A stretch of DNA of 64,000 nt from Zea mays. Taxonomy: Eukaryota > Streptophyta > Magnoliopsida > Poales > Poaceae. Below, one piece after another: positions 21,986 through 33,944 of the stretch. How positions within the stretch are numbered: position 1 is the first letter of the stretch; the number at the start of each line of letters is the position of its first letter. The position numbers and the translations under genes were made by a program. Location of the stretch: assembly GCF_902167145.1 (NCBI RefSeq), contig NC_050096.1, positions 294,016,200-294,080,199 of the forward strand, in the 5' to 3' direction. The notes beneath the pieces are model-generated. The model did no database searches, was not told the origin of the DNA, and was given only the letters and a program-made list of their open reading frames with translations.

Positions 21986-22801
21986 CTCATTTATATACCT
22001 TTGCTCATGTCTCTTTTATATGCTATGACTAATGTGTTTTCAAGTCTATTTCAAACCAAGTCATAGGTGTATTGAAAGGGAATTGGAGTCTTCGGCGAAG
22101 ACAAAAGGCTTCCACTCCGTAACTCATTCTTCGCCGTCGCTCCGAGCAACTCTCCATCTTTGGGGGAGAGATTACTCTTCTACTTTGGTATAATCTTCAC
22201 TCATTTATTTATAACCAAAGGGGAAGAAAGTAATTCAAAGGGCTCTAATGACTCTGTTTTTGGCGATTCATGCCAAAGGGGGAGAAAGTATTAGCCCAAA
22301 GCAAAAGGACCGCACCACCACCTATTTTTAAACAAAAAACTAAGGATTTTCAATTGGTAAATTTCAAATTGGTATCTCATTGTGTTCTCCAGGGGGAGAC
22401 AGTAATTTTTCAAAATTGATATGACAAAACCCTCTTGAACACTAAGAGGAGAATTTCATTTAGGGGGAGTTTTGTTTAGTCAAAGGAAAAGCATTTGAAA
22501 CAAGGGGAGAAAATTTCAAATCTTGAAAATGCTTCGCAAAATCTTATTCATTTACCTTTGACTATTTGCAAAAGAACTTTGAAAAGGATTTACAAAAAGA
22601 ATTTGCAAAAAACAAAACATGTGGTGCAAGCATGGTCCAAAATGTCAAAAATTGAAGAAACAATCCATGCATATCTTATAAGTATTTATATTGGCTCAAT
22701 TCCAAGCAACCTTTGCACTTACATTATGCAAGCTAGTTCAATTATGCACTTCTATATTTGCTTTGGTTTGTGTTGGCATCAATCACCAAAAAGGGGGAGA
22801 T
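21986..22801 (+). other. Element B 3' noncoding region with polypurine tracts
   Basis: No gene. Repeated PPT-like tracts: tttgggggagagat near 22159, ccaaagggggagaaag near 22273, ccagggggagacag near 22390, tttagggggagttt near 22460, and the terminal aaaaagggggagat just before 22802. A block near 22073-22105 (tggagtcttcggcgaagac) is also present in the E 3' region near 34618-34642 on the other strand. Confidence 0.8.
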
Positions 22802-24052
22802 TGAAAGGGAACTAGGCTTACACCTATTTCCTAAATGATTTTGGTGGTTGAATTGCCCAACACAAATAAATTGGACTAACTAGTTTGCTCTAGTGTATAA
22901 GTTATACAGGTGCTAAAGGTTCACACTTAGCCAATAAAAAGACCAAGAACAGGGTTCAACAAAAGAGCAAAGGGATAACCGAAGTGTGCCTTGGTCTGGC
23001 GCACCGGACTGTCCGGTGTGCCAAGGGGACTTCACGCTGAACTTTTCACCTTCGGGAAAATCCAGAGGCGCTCCGCTATAATTCACCGGACTATCCGGTG
23101 CTCCAAGGAAGGGCGCCTCAGAAACTCGCCAGCCTCGAGAATTTGCTCCGCTATAATTCACCGGACTGTCCGGTGTGCATCGGACTGTCCGGTGAGCCAG
23201 CGGAGCAACGGCTACTTCACGCCAACGGTCACCTGCAGAAGCATTAAATGCGCGCCAGAGCGCGCAGAAGTCAGGCACGCGCGAAGTGGCGCACCGGACA
23301 CTCTACAGTACATGTCCGGTGTGCCACCGGACATCCAGGCGGGCCCAAAAGACAGCGCTCCAACGGTCGGAACCCAACGGCCTTGGTGACGTGGCTGGCG
23401 CACCGGACATGTCCGGTGTGCACCGGACTGTCCGGTGCACCATGCGACAGACAGCCCCACCAAACGGCTAGTTTGGTGGTTGGGGCTATAAATACCCCCA
23501 ACCACCCCACATTCAAGTCATCCAAGTTTTCCCACTTCATCTACTTACAAGAGCTCTAGCATTCAATTCTAGACACACCCAAGTGATCAAATCCTCTCCA
23601 AACTCCACATAACGCCCTAGTGATGAGAGAGAGATTTGCTTGTGTTCTTTCGAGCTCTTGCGCTTGGATTGCTTTCTTCTTTCCTTGATTCTTCATTGCG
23701 ATCAAACTCACTTGTAATTGAGGCAAGAGACACCAATCTTGTGGTGGTCCTTGTGGGAACTTTGTGTTCCAAGTGATTGAGAAGAAAAGCTCACTCGGTC
23801 CGAGGGACCGTTTGAGAGAGGGAAAGGGTTGAAAGAGACCCGGTCTTTGTGACCACCTCAACGGGTGTAGGTTTGCGAGAACCGAACCTCGGTAAAACAA
23901 ATCCGCGTGTCACACCTCTTATTTGCTTGCGATTTGTTTTGCACCCTCTCTCGCGGACTCAATTATATTTCTAACGCTAACCCGGCTTGTAGTTGTGATT
24001 ATTTTTGAGAATTTCAGTTTCGCCCTATTCACCCCCCTCTAGGCGACTTTCA
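22802..24052 (+). repeat. Element B 3' LTR (1251 bp)
   Basis: Identical in layout to the 5' LTR but 48 bp shorter, chiefly from loss of two palindromic units (near 23024 and 23095). Confidence 0.95.
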
Positions 24053-24909
24053 GAAGTGCTTGAGCCCTGTAGAAGCGTAGCTGGCGGTGCGGCCCTAGGT
24101 CCTGCTGACGTTTCTTTGCCTTCATAGAGAGTTGAGAACAATCGACGTCATGGATGCATGCAGGGAACCATCATTACCTGTTGCCGGAGTAATCTAGATG
24201 GGACACCGGTCTTGTTCCTTCGTAGCCTGAGGTAGCTAGCTAGGGGTAGGGTAATGATGTATCCCCTGTGGTGTAGTCGGTCCGAGGCCGAGGTCAGGCG
24301 AAGCGGTGACTTCTCCTGAGGCCGAGGCTAAGGTCGCGCGAGGTTGTGACTCCTCCCGAGGCCGAGGCTGAGGCCGAGGCCTGGGGTCGGGCGAGGCGGA
24401 GCTCCCTGTTGCGCCCGAGGCTGAACTCGGGGGAGGTCGTGACTTACTGTCCTTAGTTTTACCCTGGTGGTTGGCACAGTAGTCGGAACGGGGTGAATAG
24501 TGTTGTTTTCCTGTCAGAACGATCAGTAAAGGGGCGAAGTGACTGCGGTCATTTTGACCTTGCCAACTGAGGCGCGTGTGTCAGGTGATCCCCGCATTAA
24601 ATGTGCATGCGATACGGTCGGTGGTAAGGCGATTTGGCCGAGGTTGCTGTACGACAAAGTTTGCCCGAGCTTGGCCTCGGGCGAGCCGGGGGTGCGCCCA
24701 CTGCCTGAGGAGGCCCTCGGGCGAGGCGTGAATCCGTCCGGGGCTACTGTTCTTGCCTGAGGTCGGGCTCGGGCGAGACGAGATCGCGTCCCTTGGTAGA
24801 TGAGGCTTTAACTTTGAGCTGTGCTTACCAGTCTTTATGGTCTGTTTTGAAGATGTTTTCCAGCCATGCTTAGGAGTATTGGGGGTACCCCTAATTACGG
24901 TACCAGACA

Positions 24910-27900
24910 GTAGCCCCTGAGCCTCAAAGGGAGTGTAGGCACTTGCTTGGAGGTTCTGCCGGATTTTTTGCAAGGGGACCAGCCTTTCTCGGTTATATTT
25001 TGTTCCGATGGGTGCGCGCGAGCGCACCCGTCGGGTGTAGCCCCCGAGGCCTCGGAGGAGTGGTTTGACTCCTCTGAGGTCTTAATTCTTTTTGTGATTC
25101 CTCGGTCGGCCTTGTTGTTTCCTCATACGACCTAGCAGCAGCCCGGGTGCATGGTCAGGCTCCGAGTTTTTAAGCTAGTTTATCGACGTGGTCAACAATT
25201 TGGCCGTAGCCTGGTGCGAGAGCAGCCTCCGAGCCTCTGCACGGAGCGAGAGGACGATCGAGGACCGTCTCGGCTTTTTATTGTACGCCCCTTCGTCGCC
25301 TTTCCGCAAGGAGCAGGGGGAACGCGCCATGTTACCCTCGGTGGGCGCTGAACATGGTGTTTCCAGTGAGTTGCTATTGGGTAATCCGAGCGGACGCCCA
25401 AGCCCTATTCGATAAGAGTCAGCTAGTGGCCTAGAGGCACGCTCCAAAAGTACCTGCAGGTGATTCGCTGGACCCGGACCCATTTGATAGGGTCCGAGGG
25501 CTCGGTGCCTCCCTTCGGTGGGATTCCATTACAAACCATTCCCGCTGGTCTCGAAAATGTCTTAGGGTACCTCGGGAGCGTAGCCCGAGCCTTGGCCATG
25601 TAACGGACGTAGTCAGGGTCATCCCTGACTCTGCATGTTCTGGGCGGCTGTAGAATCACTCCGAGGGGCCAGCCTTCGAACCCCTGATCAGTAAAGGGCT
25701 CAGAGCCCGAGTGCTCTGGGGAGGTTGCTGAACCCCATAGGGTGCAACCTTTGAACCCCTGATCAGTAGGAGGGCTCGGGGCCCATTTCTTTTGCTGCGA
25801 AGGGCTCCTTCGAAATGTCCCCTTTCCCGATCCCTGCGGAGAGAGAGAAAGAGAGAGAAAAGGAAGAAAGGAGATATTTCGAAACAGTGTGGCGCACCTT
25901 TTTTGAGGCAGTCATCATGACGGAGGTGAAGCGGCGCCCGCCCGCCTGCCAGAAGAGACGTGCGTCCTACCAGGTAGTTAATGCAACGGGACGGGCGACT
26001 CGCGGGGTATCTCCTGCGCGTGCGCGAGTCGTTCGAGGAATGGAACACGAGTGCGTCGTCTTTATGCTGTAGATGTTGTAGGGTCATGCGCGGGGCTGCC
26101 TCGAGCCATTGCACTGGTTCTGTAGTCTCGAGAAGACGCGACATTGGCGCAAGTGGCGGTGTGGTTTCTTTGCACGTGGTAACTGGTGCGTCGGTCACAT
26201 GACATGTGGGCCCAGGCCTCCATGCTGGACCGCCGGTTGCAACGAAGCTGAAAGGGTGCACAACCGCGGTGCGGTTGCACGCTTCTTGCGTGGCGGTCCG
26301 CCTTTTCGACCGCTGGTTTCAGCGAGGGTGGGAGAGCGCTTGACCGCGGGGTGGTTGCATGCTTTGTGTGCGGCGGTTCGCCATCTTTGCGTTTTGGGTC
26401 AGTTTGTATGACATGTGGGACCTAGCCCCCGTGTCGTAGGGTGGGAACCCTAGAGCATGTCGGGGGGGGGAGACTTTGCCCGTGACGCTTTGGGGCGCGA
26501 GTGGGGAGATCTGCCTTTAAAAAGGGATCGATCTCCCGGGCAGTAGCAATGCCTTTGCTCTTCTCGCATTCATCGCGTCTTTCCATCTTCCGGGCCTCCA
26601 GATGGGGTGCACCGGTGTTGCCTTCTTCTTGCTGCTGTTGGAGGAGCACGACCTCGTGGGGGTTGGCGCTCTCTAGTCATCGCTCGACTTCAAGGATTTT
26701 CATCATGCAGCCCGGTTGCAGTTCCCCGCGAGTGGTCACCCATAATGATGACCCTAGCCTTGTGGTGGAGAAGAGCGAGCCGGGCTGTGGCCTCCCCCTG
26801 CCCTCAGCTTCAAGGATGTTCATCATCCGTGCTGGGGGGAGGGCAAGTCGAGTTGCGATCCTGCCCTCCGCATGGGCTAGCGACCCGCTTCTTCCTCCAG
26901 CATTTGGGGGAGAAGGGCGTTCACCAGCCTTGCGGAGGAGGCGAACTGCCACCTGCTGCCTGGTCGGGGTGTGGTTGTCCGTCCACCACACGGGCGACGG
27001 TCGCGCCGTGCGTAGGTCGGCCACGTCCATGGCCCTTCTCGCGCCGTCGGCCGCACCAGGGGATCGTACAAGACGTCGTACACCGCAGGGGCGGTGTCCG
27101 CGTCCCTGGATGGTCTTGTCCTCACTCCCGTAGCGAGGACGGGAGTGAGGACCTCCTTGTGCACGCTGGGGCGGCCGCCATTCGCCGGTGCAGTGTTGGT
27201 GCGCAGGTAGCCACTATCGTCGGTGCTGAGGTGGTGGCCGCCACAGGTGAGGCTTCCCACTGCAGAGGTGGTTGCCTCCGCCGACGAGACCGTCAGTGCC
27301 ACCTGTGGCTGAACCTCTGGCTCTTTGGCTTTAATGGCTTGTTCTCGCCCCCGTGTGGGGGGTGAGGGCGAGAACCTTTTCACAGTAGCGTTTGCCCTAG
27401 GGCAATCGCTGCTGCTGTCTAGCCGCCCGAGGCGGAGGTCGTTGTCGCTGGTGATGCAGTGGTCGCCCGTGAGCCGCTTGGAGTTTGTTATCTCGCAGCC
27501 CTTCTGGTGTGGAGGTAGTTCATTCCTGCGGGAATGGAGCTGGGATCCTGTTTGTAAGGGAATGTACTGGTATTTGCCTGAGAGCAAAATGTAATTGCTC
27601 TAAGTACTAAGACATCTGTCGCAGGTCGAGAAAACCGCCGAGGGTGCTGCCGACGTCTAAGTCTAGGTAGCATAGTTACCCTAAGTATGTGTGTTTGTTC
27701 TCTGTGGCTGCTGAGGCCTGAACATTTGGGTATTTGAGTATAAAGTCGTGCTTTTTTCCTCTTATTTCGAGCATTAGGACTTGTTCGTCGGTAGCATAAT
27801 CACTTATCCGAGCGTGAGCTACCTTTCGCGGAAGGTGATGAGTAAGGTATCCGTATCCCGGAGGCGTAGAAGTCCCTCGGCTCGGTCGGCCTTGCCGTTC

Positions 27901-28067
27901 AAGGTCTCTCTCGCTCGTTTTTAGGATTCCGTTATCGATATAGTCGAAAGGCATGAAAGTCGTTTTGGTATAAAAACTTTTCCGGAGAAAATTTTAACGC
28001 AGAGGGGGTTCCCCCTTCTAGACCCGAGACGACCACTCGGGCCGGGACCCTTGCGGAGGGCCTGGTC
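24910..28067 (-). other. Element D region between the antisense ORF and the 3' LTR
   Basis: About 3.2 kb, GC-rich, with no coding frame I can assign. The end next to the LTR reads, on the minus strand, gaggctcaggggctac before tgtc, a plausible polypurine tract. Short local repeats occur: aacccctgatcagta near 25679 and 25755, and ttcaaggat-ttcatcat near 26688 and 26808. Several frames of 200-250 codons (for example 26607-27365 plus) match nothing I recognise and are probably chance in GC-rich sequence, although decayed upstream exons of the antisense ORF could be hidden here. Confidence 0.5.
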
Positions 28068-29070
28068 GTGGCCGTCGGGTCTGCCCGGTCCGCCCAAGCC
28101 ATGGCCTCACGGCAGCGTGCCCGGGCCGAAGGTATGTTTTGCCTGCTTTGTGATTTTGTTTTAGCTTCATTCTTCTCCTCATGTCTGAAGAATATTGTCC
28201 GGCTGTCTTCAGGGTTCGAGACGACTCTTAACGAGTCCGTCAAGAACTGCAAGACGCTTGCCCAGGCGGCTGAGCAGAAGGAGGCCGACCGCACGGCCAT
28301 GTCCGAGGCCATCTCGGCCTTCTGCCGGACCTTTGGCCTCGACGACGTCCCCTCGGGCAGCTCCCCCCAGAGTCACCTGTGGGCCTTGGGCGGCCACGTG
28401 CGCAGCAGACTCCGCAGGGCGCTGCACCACGGCGTTAGGCGGGCCTTCGCCGTCCTCGCTTCCCACTACGATGTGGATTTGGAGCGGGTCAGCGAGGGCT
28501 ACTGCTTACCCGACGAAGAGGAGGCCGCCCTATCCAAGGTCCAAAGGCTTGACGCGGCTGCCGAGGGCCCAGGCGCGGCGTTGGCTTCCTTTTTGAGGTG
28601 GAGATCCTTCCGCATGTGTCGCCGTCCGAGGCTGGGCCAGATTCCGCCACGGGTAGGAATGACGCCGAGGGTGCTGTTCCTCCCCCTGCTGACACCTGAG
28701 CCTGTGGGGAAAAGTTTATTCTAAGTATGTGTATGTTTCTTGCGGCTGCTGAGGCCTAAACATTTTTAGTGTCAGAGTATAAAGTTGTGTTTCTTTCCTC
28801 TTGTTTCGAGCGTTAGGACTTGTTCGTCGCTAGCAGAATCACTTATCCGAGCGCGAGTTACTTTTCGCGGAAGGTGATGAGTGAGGTATCCGTATCCCGG
28901 AGGCGTAGGAGTCCCTTGGCTCGGTCGGCCTTGCCGTTCAAGGTCTCTCTTGCTTGTTTTTAGGATTCCGTTATCGATATAGTCAAAAGGCACGAAAGTC
29001 GTTTTGGTAGAAAACTTTTCCGAGGAAAATTTTGACGCAGAGGGGGTTCCCCCTTCTAGCCCCCGAGGGA
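27662..29070. repeat. Pair of direct repeats of about 350 bp in the D 3' region
   Basis: Copy 1 is about 27678-28030 and copy 2 about 28720-29063, in direct orientation, about 1.04 kb apart. Both contain taagtatgtgt, ggaggcgtag, cggccttgccgttcaagg and gcagagggggttccccctt. They flank the recognisable antisense ORF exons. By-eye identity is high, roughly 90 %. Confidence 0.85.
28068..28699 (+). pseudogene. Element D antisense ORF (aORF) remnant
   Basis: This is on the strand opposite to D gag-pol. An exon ends at ...CGGGCCGAAG, and an intron is likely at 28132-28212 (gtatgt ... tcttcag). The next exon reads FETTLNESVKNC, RTFGLDDVP, LRRALHHGVRRAF, DVDLERVSEGYCLP and DAAAEGPGAALASF. A lost T in the run near 28590 shifts the frame; after correction it would continue to a TGA at 28697-28699. 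Tat-lineage gypsy elements are known to carry such extra antisense ORFs, sometimes annotated as putative gypsy-type transposon proteins, between integrase and the 3' LTR. The function is not known. The N-terminal half, which G retains, was not found here. Confidence 0.65.
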
Positions 29071-29170
29071 GGTTCGGTTTTTGCTGAGGCAAGGCCGATC
29101 TTCCCTTGACGGTTAGACTTTTTATTTATACATGTAAAGGGATCGAGATACATGAACGACTTGAAACACT

Positions 29171-30409
29171 TTAAGGGTAAAAGCGATGTAGCTTTTTGAT
29201 GTTCCAAGCGTTGTTGTAGACCTCGCCTTGATCGTTGGCCAGCTTGTATGTCCCGGGCTTCAAAATTTTGGCGATGATGAACGGCCCTTCCCAGGGAGGA
29301 GTAAGCTTGTGGCGCCCTCAGGCATCTTGTCGTAGCCGAAGCACCAAATCTCCCACTTGGAAGCCTCGGGACCGAATCCTTCGGGCGTGGTAGCGTCGCA
29401 GAGACTGCTGATACCGCGCCGAGTGTAGTAAGGCTACGTCCTGAGCCTCTTCCAGCTGGTCTAGTGAATCTTCTCGGCTGGTCTGGTTGTTTTGGTCATC
29501 GTATGCCTTTGCCCTCGGGGAACCATATTCTAAGTCCGTGGGTAGGACGGCCTCAGCCCCATAGACTAGAAAGAGCGGCGAGAAACCCGTGGCCCGGCTC
29601 GACGTCATCCTTAGACTCCAAACCACCGAGGGTAGCTCTTTTATCCACTGCTTGCCAAACTTGTTGAGGTCATTGTAGATCCTCGGTTTTAGTCCCTGCA
29701 AAATCATGCCATTGGTGCGCTCCACCTGCCCGTTTGTCATTGGGTGATCTACAACGACCCAGTCCACACGGATGTGGTGGCCTTTGCAGAAGTCTAGGAA
29801 CTTTTTCCCAGTGAATTGCGTGCCATTGTCGGTGATGATGGAGTTTGGGATCCCAAAGCGGTGGATGATATTTGTAAAGAACGCCACCTCCTGCTCGGAC
29901 CCGATGCTGGTTAGGGGTCGGACTTCGATCCATTTGGAGAATTTGTCGATGGCGACCAGCAGGTGCGTGAAGCCTCCGGGTGCCTTCTGCAAGGGACCGA
30001 CGAGGTCCAGACCCCATACGGAAAACGACCAAGTGATAGGTATTGTTTGTAGGGCCTAAGCGGGCAGGTGCGTCCGTCTTGCGTAGAACTGACACCCTCG
30101 GCAGGAGCGTACAATCCTAGTGGCGTCGGCCACTGCGGTCGGCCAGTAGAAACCTTGTCGGAAAGCGTTTCCTACGAGGGCTCGAGGTGCTGCATGGTGA
30201 CCGCAAGCCCCCGAGTGTATTTCTTGTAACAGCTCTTGTCCTTGGGCGACGGATATGCATCGTTGGAGAATGCCTGAGGGGCCGAGGTGGTACAACTCTT
30301 TTTCATCACCCAGTAAAACGAACGACTTGGCGCGCCGAGCCAGTCGCCGAGCTTCGGCCTTGTCGAGGGCAGCTCTCCTCGGAGGAGATATTCCCGGTAC
30401 GGGGTCCAC
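29171..30409 (-). pseudogene. pol: Element D integrase
   Basis: Read on the minus strand. The zinc-binding part is HSGACGHH...CRGCQF (30056-30240 region). The catalytic core from 29992 has AIDKFSKW, TDNGTQF and QVERTNG, giving Asp-Asp-Glu. The C-terminal WEGPF/YKLANDQGEVYNNAWN segment ends at TAA 29171-29173. Two in-frame stops break it: TAG 30056-30058 and TGA 29318-29320 (consistent with CAG and CGA originals). It integrates D cDNA when intact; it is dead here. Confidence 0.9.
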
Positions 30410-30957
30410 CAGTTTAGGTTTGGTGTGACCCCACTTTGCTCTATCTCGACGTGCAGGGCCTCACCCTCGGCGGCCGAGGGTACATCGGGCTGGACCGAGG
30501 TCTCCTCGGGCTCGGGTGCGTCGTTGAGTTTGATGGAGGGTTGATATATGTCCCTGGAGAAGACATTCGGGGGAACCGTCGTTCGTCCCGAGGCTATTTT
30601 AGCCAGCTCATCCGCGGTCTCGTTGTACCGTCGAGCAACATGGTTGAGTTCCAGCCCATAGAACTTATCTTCCAAGCGTCGAACTTCGTCACAGTAGGCC
30701 TCCATTTTTTTATCGCGGCAGTGAGAGTTCTTCATGACTTGGTCAATAACGAGCTGCGAGTCGCCACGAGCGTCGAGGCGCCGAACCCCTAGCTCGACGG
30801 AGATGCGCAATCCATTAACCAAGGCCTCATACTCGGTCACGTTGTTTGACGCCAGAAAATGGAGGCGTATTACGTAGCGCACATGTTTCCTGAGGGGTGA
30901 GATGAAGAGCAAGCCAGCACCTGCTCCGGTTTTCATAAGCGACCCATCGAAGTACAT
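30172..30957 (-). pseudogene. pol: Element D RNase H and linker
   Basis: The RNase H motifs are MYFDGS (Asp), NNVTEYEAL (Glu), RGDSQLVI (Asp) and ADELAK (Asp), all present. It is separated from RT by a TAG at 30961-30963. A frameshift near 30360 puts the downstream linker and integrase finger in another frame. Active residues are kept but the polyprotein is not continuous. Confidence 0.85.
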
Positions 30958-30960
30958 GGT

Positions 30961-32327
30961 CTAAAGTTCGGCCTGGATTGGAGCTGTCGGCAATTGGGTG
31001 TCGACCCATTCAGCCAGGAAGTCTGCCAAGACTTGAGATTTTATGACCTTCCGAGGAGCGAATGAAAGTGTTTCCCCCATGAGTTCCACTGCCCATTTCG
31101 CTATCCTACCCGAGGCCTCTCGGCACTGGATGATCTCTCCTAGGGGGAAGGATGACACCACAGTCATCGGATGAGACTCGAAGTAGTGTCGCTGCTTTCG
31201 CCGTGTTAGAATCACCGCGTACAATAGCTTCTGGATTTGCGGGTAGCGGATTTTGGTCTCGGATAGCATCTCGCCGATGAAGTAAACTGGCCTCTGGATG
31301 AGCAGTGCATGCCCCTCTTCTCGTCTCTCGATTACGACCGCAGCGCTGACCACCTGAGTGGTTGCGGCTACGTAAATCAAGAGATTCTCTCCCGCAGCGG
31401 GGGGCACCAAGATGGGCGCATTAGTAAGAAGTACCTTTAAGTTTCCGAGGGCTTCTTCGGCCTCGGGAGTCCAAGTGAAGCGCCCGGCCTTCCTTAAGAG
31501 GCGGTACAAGGGCAATCCTATCTCGCCAAGGCGCGAGATGAAGCGGCTCAGAGCCACATGGCATCCCTTGACCCTTTGTACTCCTTTTAAATCTTTGATG
31601 GGTTCCATGTTGGTGATGGCCGCGATTTTCTCCGGGTTGGCCTCGATGCCTCGTTCGGAGACAATGAACCCTAGGAGCATGCCTCGGGGGACTCTGAAGA
31701 CACACTTTTCGGGATTGAGTTTTACGCTCTTCGCTTTTAGGCACATGAATGTCACCTCCAGGTCAGAGAGGAGGTCGGAGGCTTTCCTTGTTTTGACAAC
31801 GATGTCATCGATGTAAGCCTCGACCGTTCTGCCGATGTGTTCTCCGAACACATGGTTCATGCACCTTTGGTATGTCGCACTTGCATTCCTCAAGCCAAAT
31901 GGCATAGTAGTATAACAATACATGCCAAAAGGTGTGATAAAAGAAGTCGCGAGCTAGTCGGATTCTTTCATCTTGATTTGGTGATAGCCTGAATAAGCAT
32001 TCTGGATGGAATACTTCTTTGATGAATACAGTCCACAATTTGATCGATGCGGGGCAGAGGGTAGGGAACCTTTGGACATGCTTTATTTAACTCAGTGTAG
32101 TCTACACACATCCTCCATTTCCCACCTTTTTTCCTCACAAGTACAGGGTTAGCTAACCATTCTGGATGGAATACTTCTTTGATGAACCTTGTAGCCATTA
32201 GCTTGTGGACCTCCTCGCCTATGGCTCTGCGCTTTTCTTCATCAAAACAGCGCAGGTGCTGTTTCACAGGTCGGGCACCGGCTCGGATGTCCAGTGAGTG
32301 CTCGGCGACATCCCTCGATATGCCTGG
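30961..32327 (-). pseudogene. pol: Element D reverse transcriptase, main part
   Basis: N-terminal RT (KKGGKWRMCVDYTELNKACPK) is in 31968-32267, and the rest (MYCYTTMPFGLRNA, YIDDIVVKT, LNPEKCVF) is in 30961-31923. Between them the conserved segment following IDQIVD is replaced by a 29-bp copy of sequence from 32158-32186, which abolishes the frame. The upstream edge is the E insertion point; the protein continues at 41103 with FFAWSPSDMPG. Confidence 0.9.
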
Positions 32328-33944
32328 TGATAGTCGCCTAGAGGGGGGGGGGTGGATAGGCGAAACCTGAAAATTAAAACTTTATCCCCCAACTAGATCC
32401 TTTGATTAGTGGTTAGAACAAGATGAACAATTATCGGAGTATAAAAACTAAGTTCTTGCTAGTAAAGAGTATAGCTTTCAAATAATGTGGAAGTGATAAA
32501 TCAATACAACTAATAAGTCTATGATAATAAAGCAAGAAAGCTTAGATGAAAAGAGCACTAACTCAAGTTCTTTCTTGCGGAGTGTTGCTTCACTTAAATG
32601 AGAGTGTAACTTGAAGCAACACCAAATGATATGAGCAAAGAATAGTGCAAGAGAACTTAGAGTAAGGGAAAACAAACAAATCACAAGCAAAGGCACAATG
32701 AACACGGGTGATTTGTTTTACCGAGGTTCGGCCCTCGAAGGCCTAGTCCCCGTTGAGGAGTCCACTTAAGGACGGGTCTTTTTCAACCCTTTCCCTCTCT
32801 CCCGATCACACAAGGATCGGCGAGCTCTTCTTCTTCTCAAGGATCACTCTCGATCCCACAAGGACCACCACAATCTTTGGTGTCTCTTGCTAGCTTTTAC
32901 AAGCCTCCAACACTTTGGAGGAAGTTTGAATGGGAGTCAAAACTCCACGCGCAAATGAACACAAAGATGTAGCTCACACTGTCTCTCAATGAATCTCACA
33001 AGGCGCTAGGGCTAAACTCAATTGAGTAGCTCACAATTGCTTGCTCTCTCTTTTGTGGCACTTGTGTTGGTTGTAATGGGCTAAATCTTGTGTATAGGAT
33101 GGATCAATGAATATATGTGGTTGGGAGGGCTTGAGTATGTCAACTAGATGACTTGGAATGTTGCTTGGACTCCCTCTTCTTGAAGTGGCCGGTTGGGGTG
33201 GTATTTATAGCCACCATCCAATTTTGTAGCCGTTGGAGAAGCTGCTGGTCGATGGGCGCACCGAACAGTCCGGTGCACACCGGACATGTCCGGTGCCCCA
33301 GCCACGTCATCCTATCCGTTAGGGTTGGAGCTGGTCGACCGTTGGAGGCTTTGTCCTCATGTGGCACCGGTCAGTCCGGTGCACACCGGACAGTCCGGTG
33401 CCTCTCTGATCCTCTGCTCTGACTTCTGCCGCGTGTACTGTTCTGCACTGTTTACTGTCAGAGTCGACCGTTGGCGCGAAGATGACCGTTGCTCCGCTGG
33501 CACACCGGACAGTCCGGTGTACACCGGACGGTCCGGTGAATTTTAGCGGAGCGACCTCCCACTTTCCCGAAGCTGGCCAGTTCGGAGCCGCTTCATTCTG
33601 GAGCACCGGACACTGTCCGGTGGTGCACCGGACAGTCCGGTGAATTATAGTGGGCTGCGCCTGAGAAACCCGAAGGTGAAGAGTTTGAAGGCAATCTTCC
33701 CTGGTGCACCGGACACTGTCCGGTGGCACACCGGACAGTCCGGTGCGCCCGACCAGGGAGCACTTCGGTTTCTTTTTGCTCCTTTCTTTTGACTCTTGTC
33801 TTGTTCTTTTTATTGGTTTTATGTTGAATCTTTGGCACCTGTAGAACATGTAATCTAGAGCAAACTAATTAGTCCAATTGTTTGTGTTGGACATTCAACC
33901 ACCAAAATCATTTAGGAAAAGGTTTAAAGCCTATTTCCCTTTCA
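32328..33944 (-). repeat. Element E 3' LTR (1617 bp)
   Basis: On the minus strand it starts tgaaagggaaataggc and ends ctaggcgactatca. It carries the caccgga palindromes (33257-33750) and a run of 10 G near the left end, against 12 in the other copy. It is longer than the A and B LTRs. Confidence 0.95.

Larger units (their letters stand above)
14670..24052 (+). mobile_element. Element B: full-length but decayed Sirevirus
   Basis: The element is 9,383 bp with 5' LTR 14670-15968 and 3' LTR 22802-24052. The TSD gaagt is perfect at 14665-14669 and 24053-24057. It is inserted in the left LTR of D in the opposite orientation. The LTRs differ by roughly 25 substitutions (about 2 %) and by two palindromic units. 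gag and pol contain four nonsense codons, at least two frameshifts and an internal duplication, so it is not autonomous. It is the same family as C by protein similarity and a different family from A and H. Confidence 0.95.
14343..24909 (-). repeat. Element D left (3') LTR, split by element B
   Basis: Consists of 14343-14669 plus 24058-24909, 1179 bp. It begins tgtcagcg and ends accagaca where the other copy has tgtcggcg and acccgaca. It lacks a segment of about 54 bp of the ccgaggctgaggccgaggcc array and a 13-bp repeat present in the right LTR. Confidence 0.92.

Noticed and set aside
25656..26261. 201-codon minus-strand ORF in the D 3' region
   Set aside because: Lies downstream of integrase with no recognisable domain and competing open frames on the plus strand; likely chance in GC-rich DNA.
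26501..27365. Overlapping frames of 210 and 252 codons on the plus strand
   Set aside because: GC-rich part of the D noncoding region; overlapping frames are open on both strands with low-complexity peptides and no conserved motif. A hidden antisense exon cannot be excluded, so the region is described and not called a gene.
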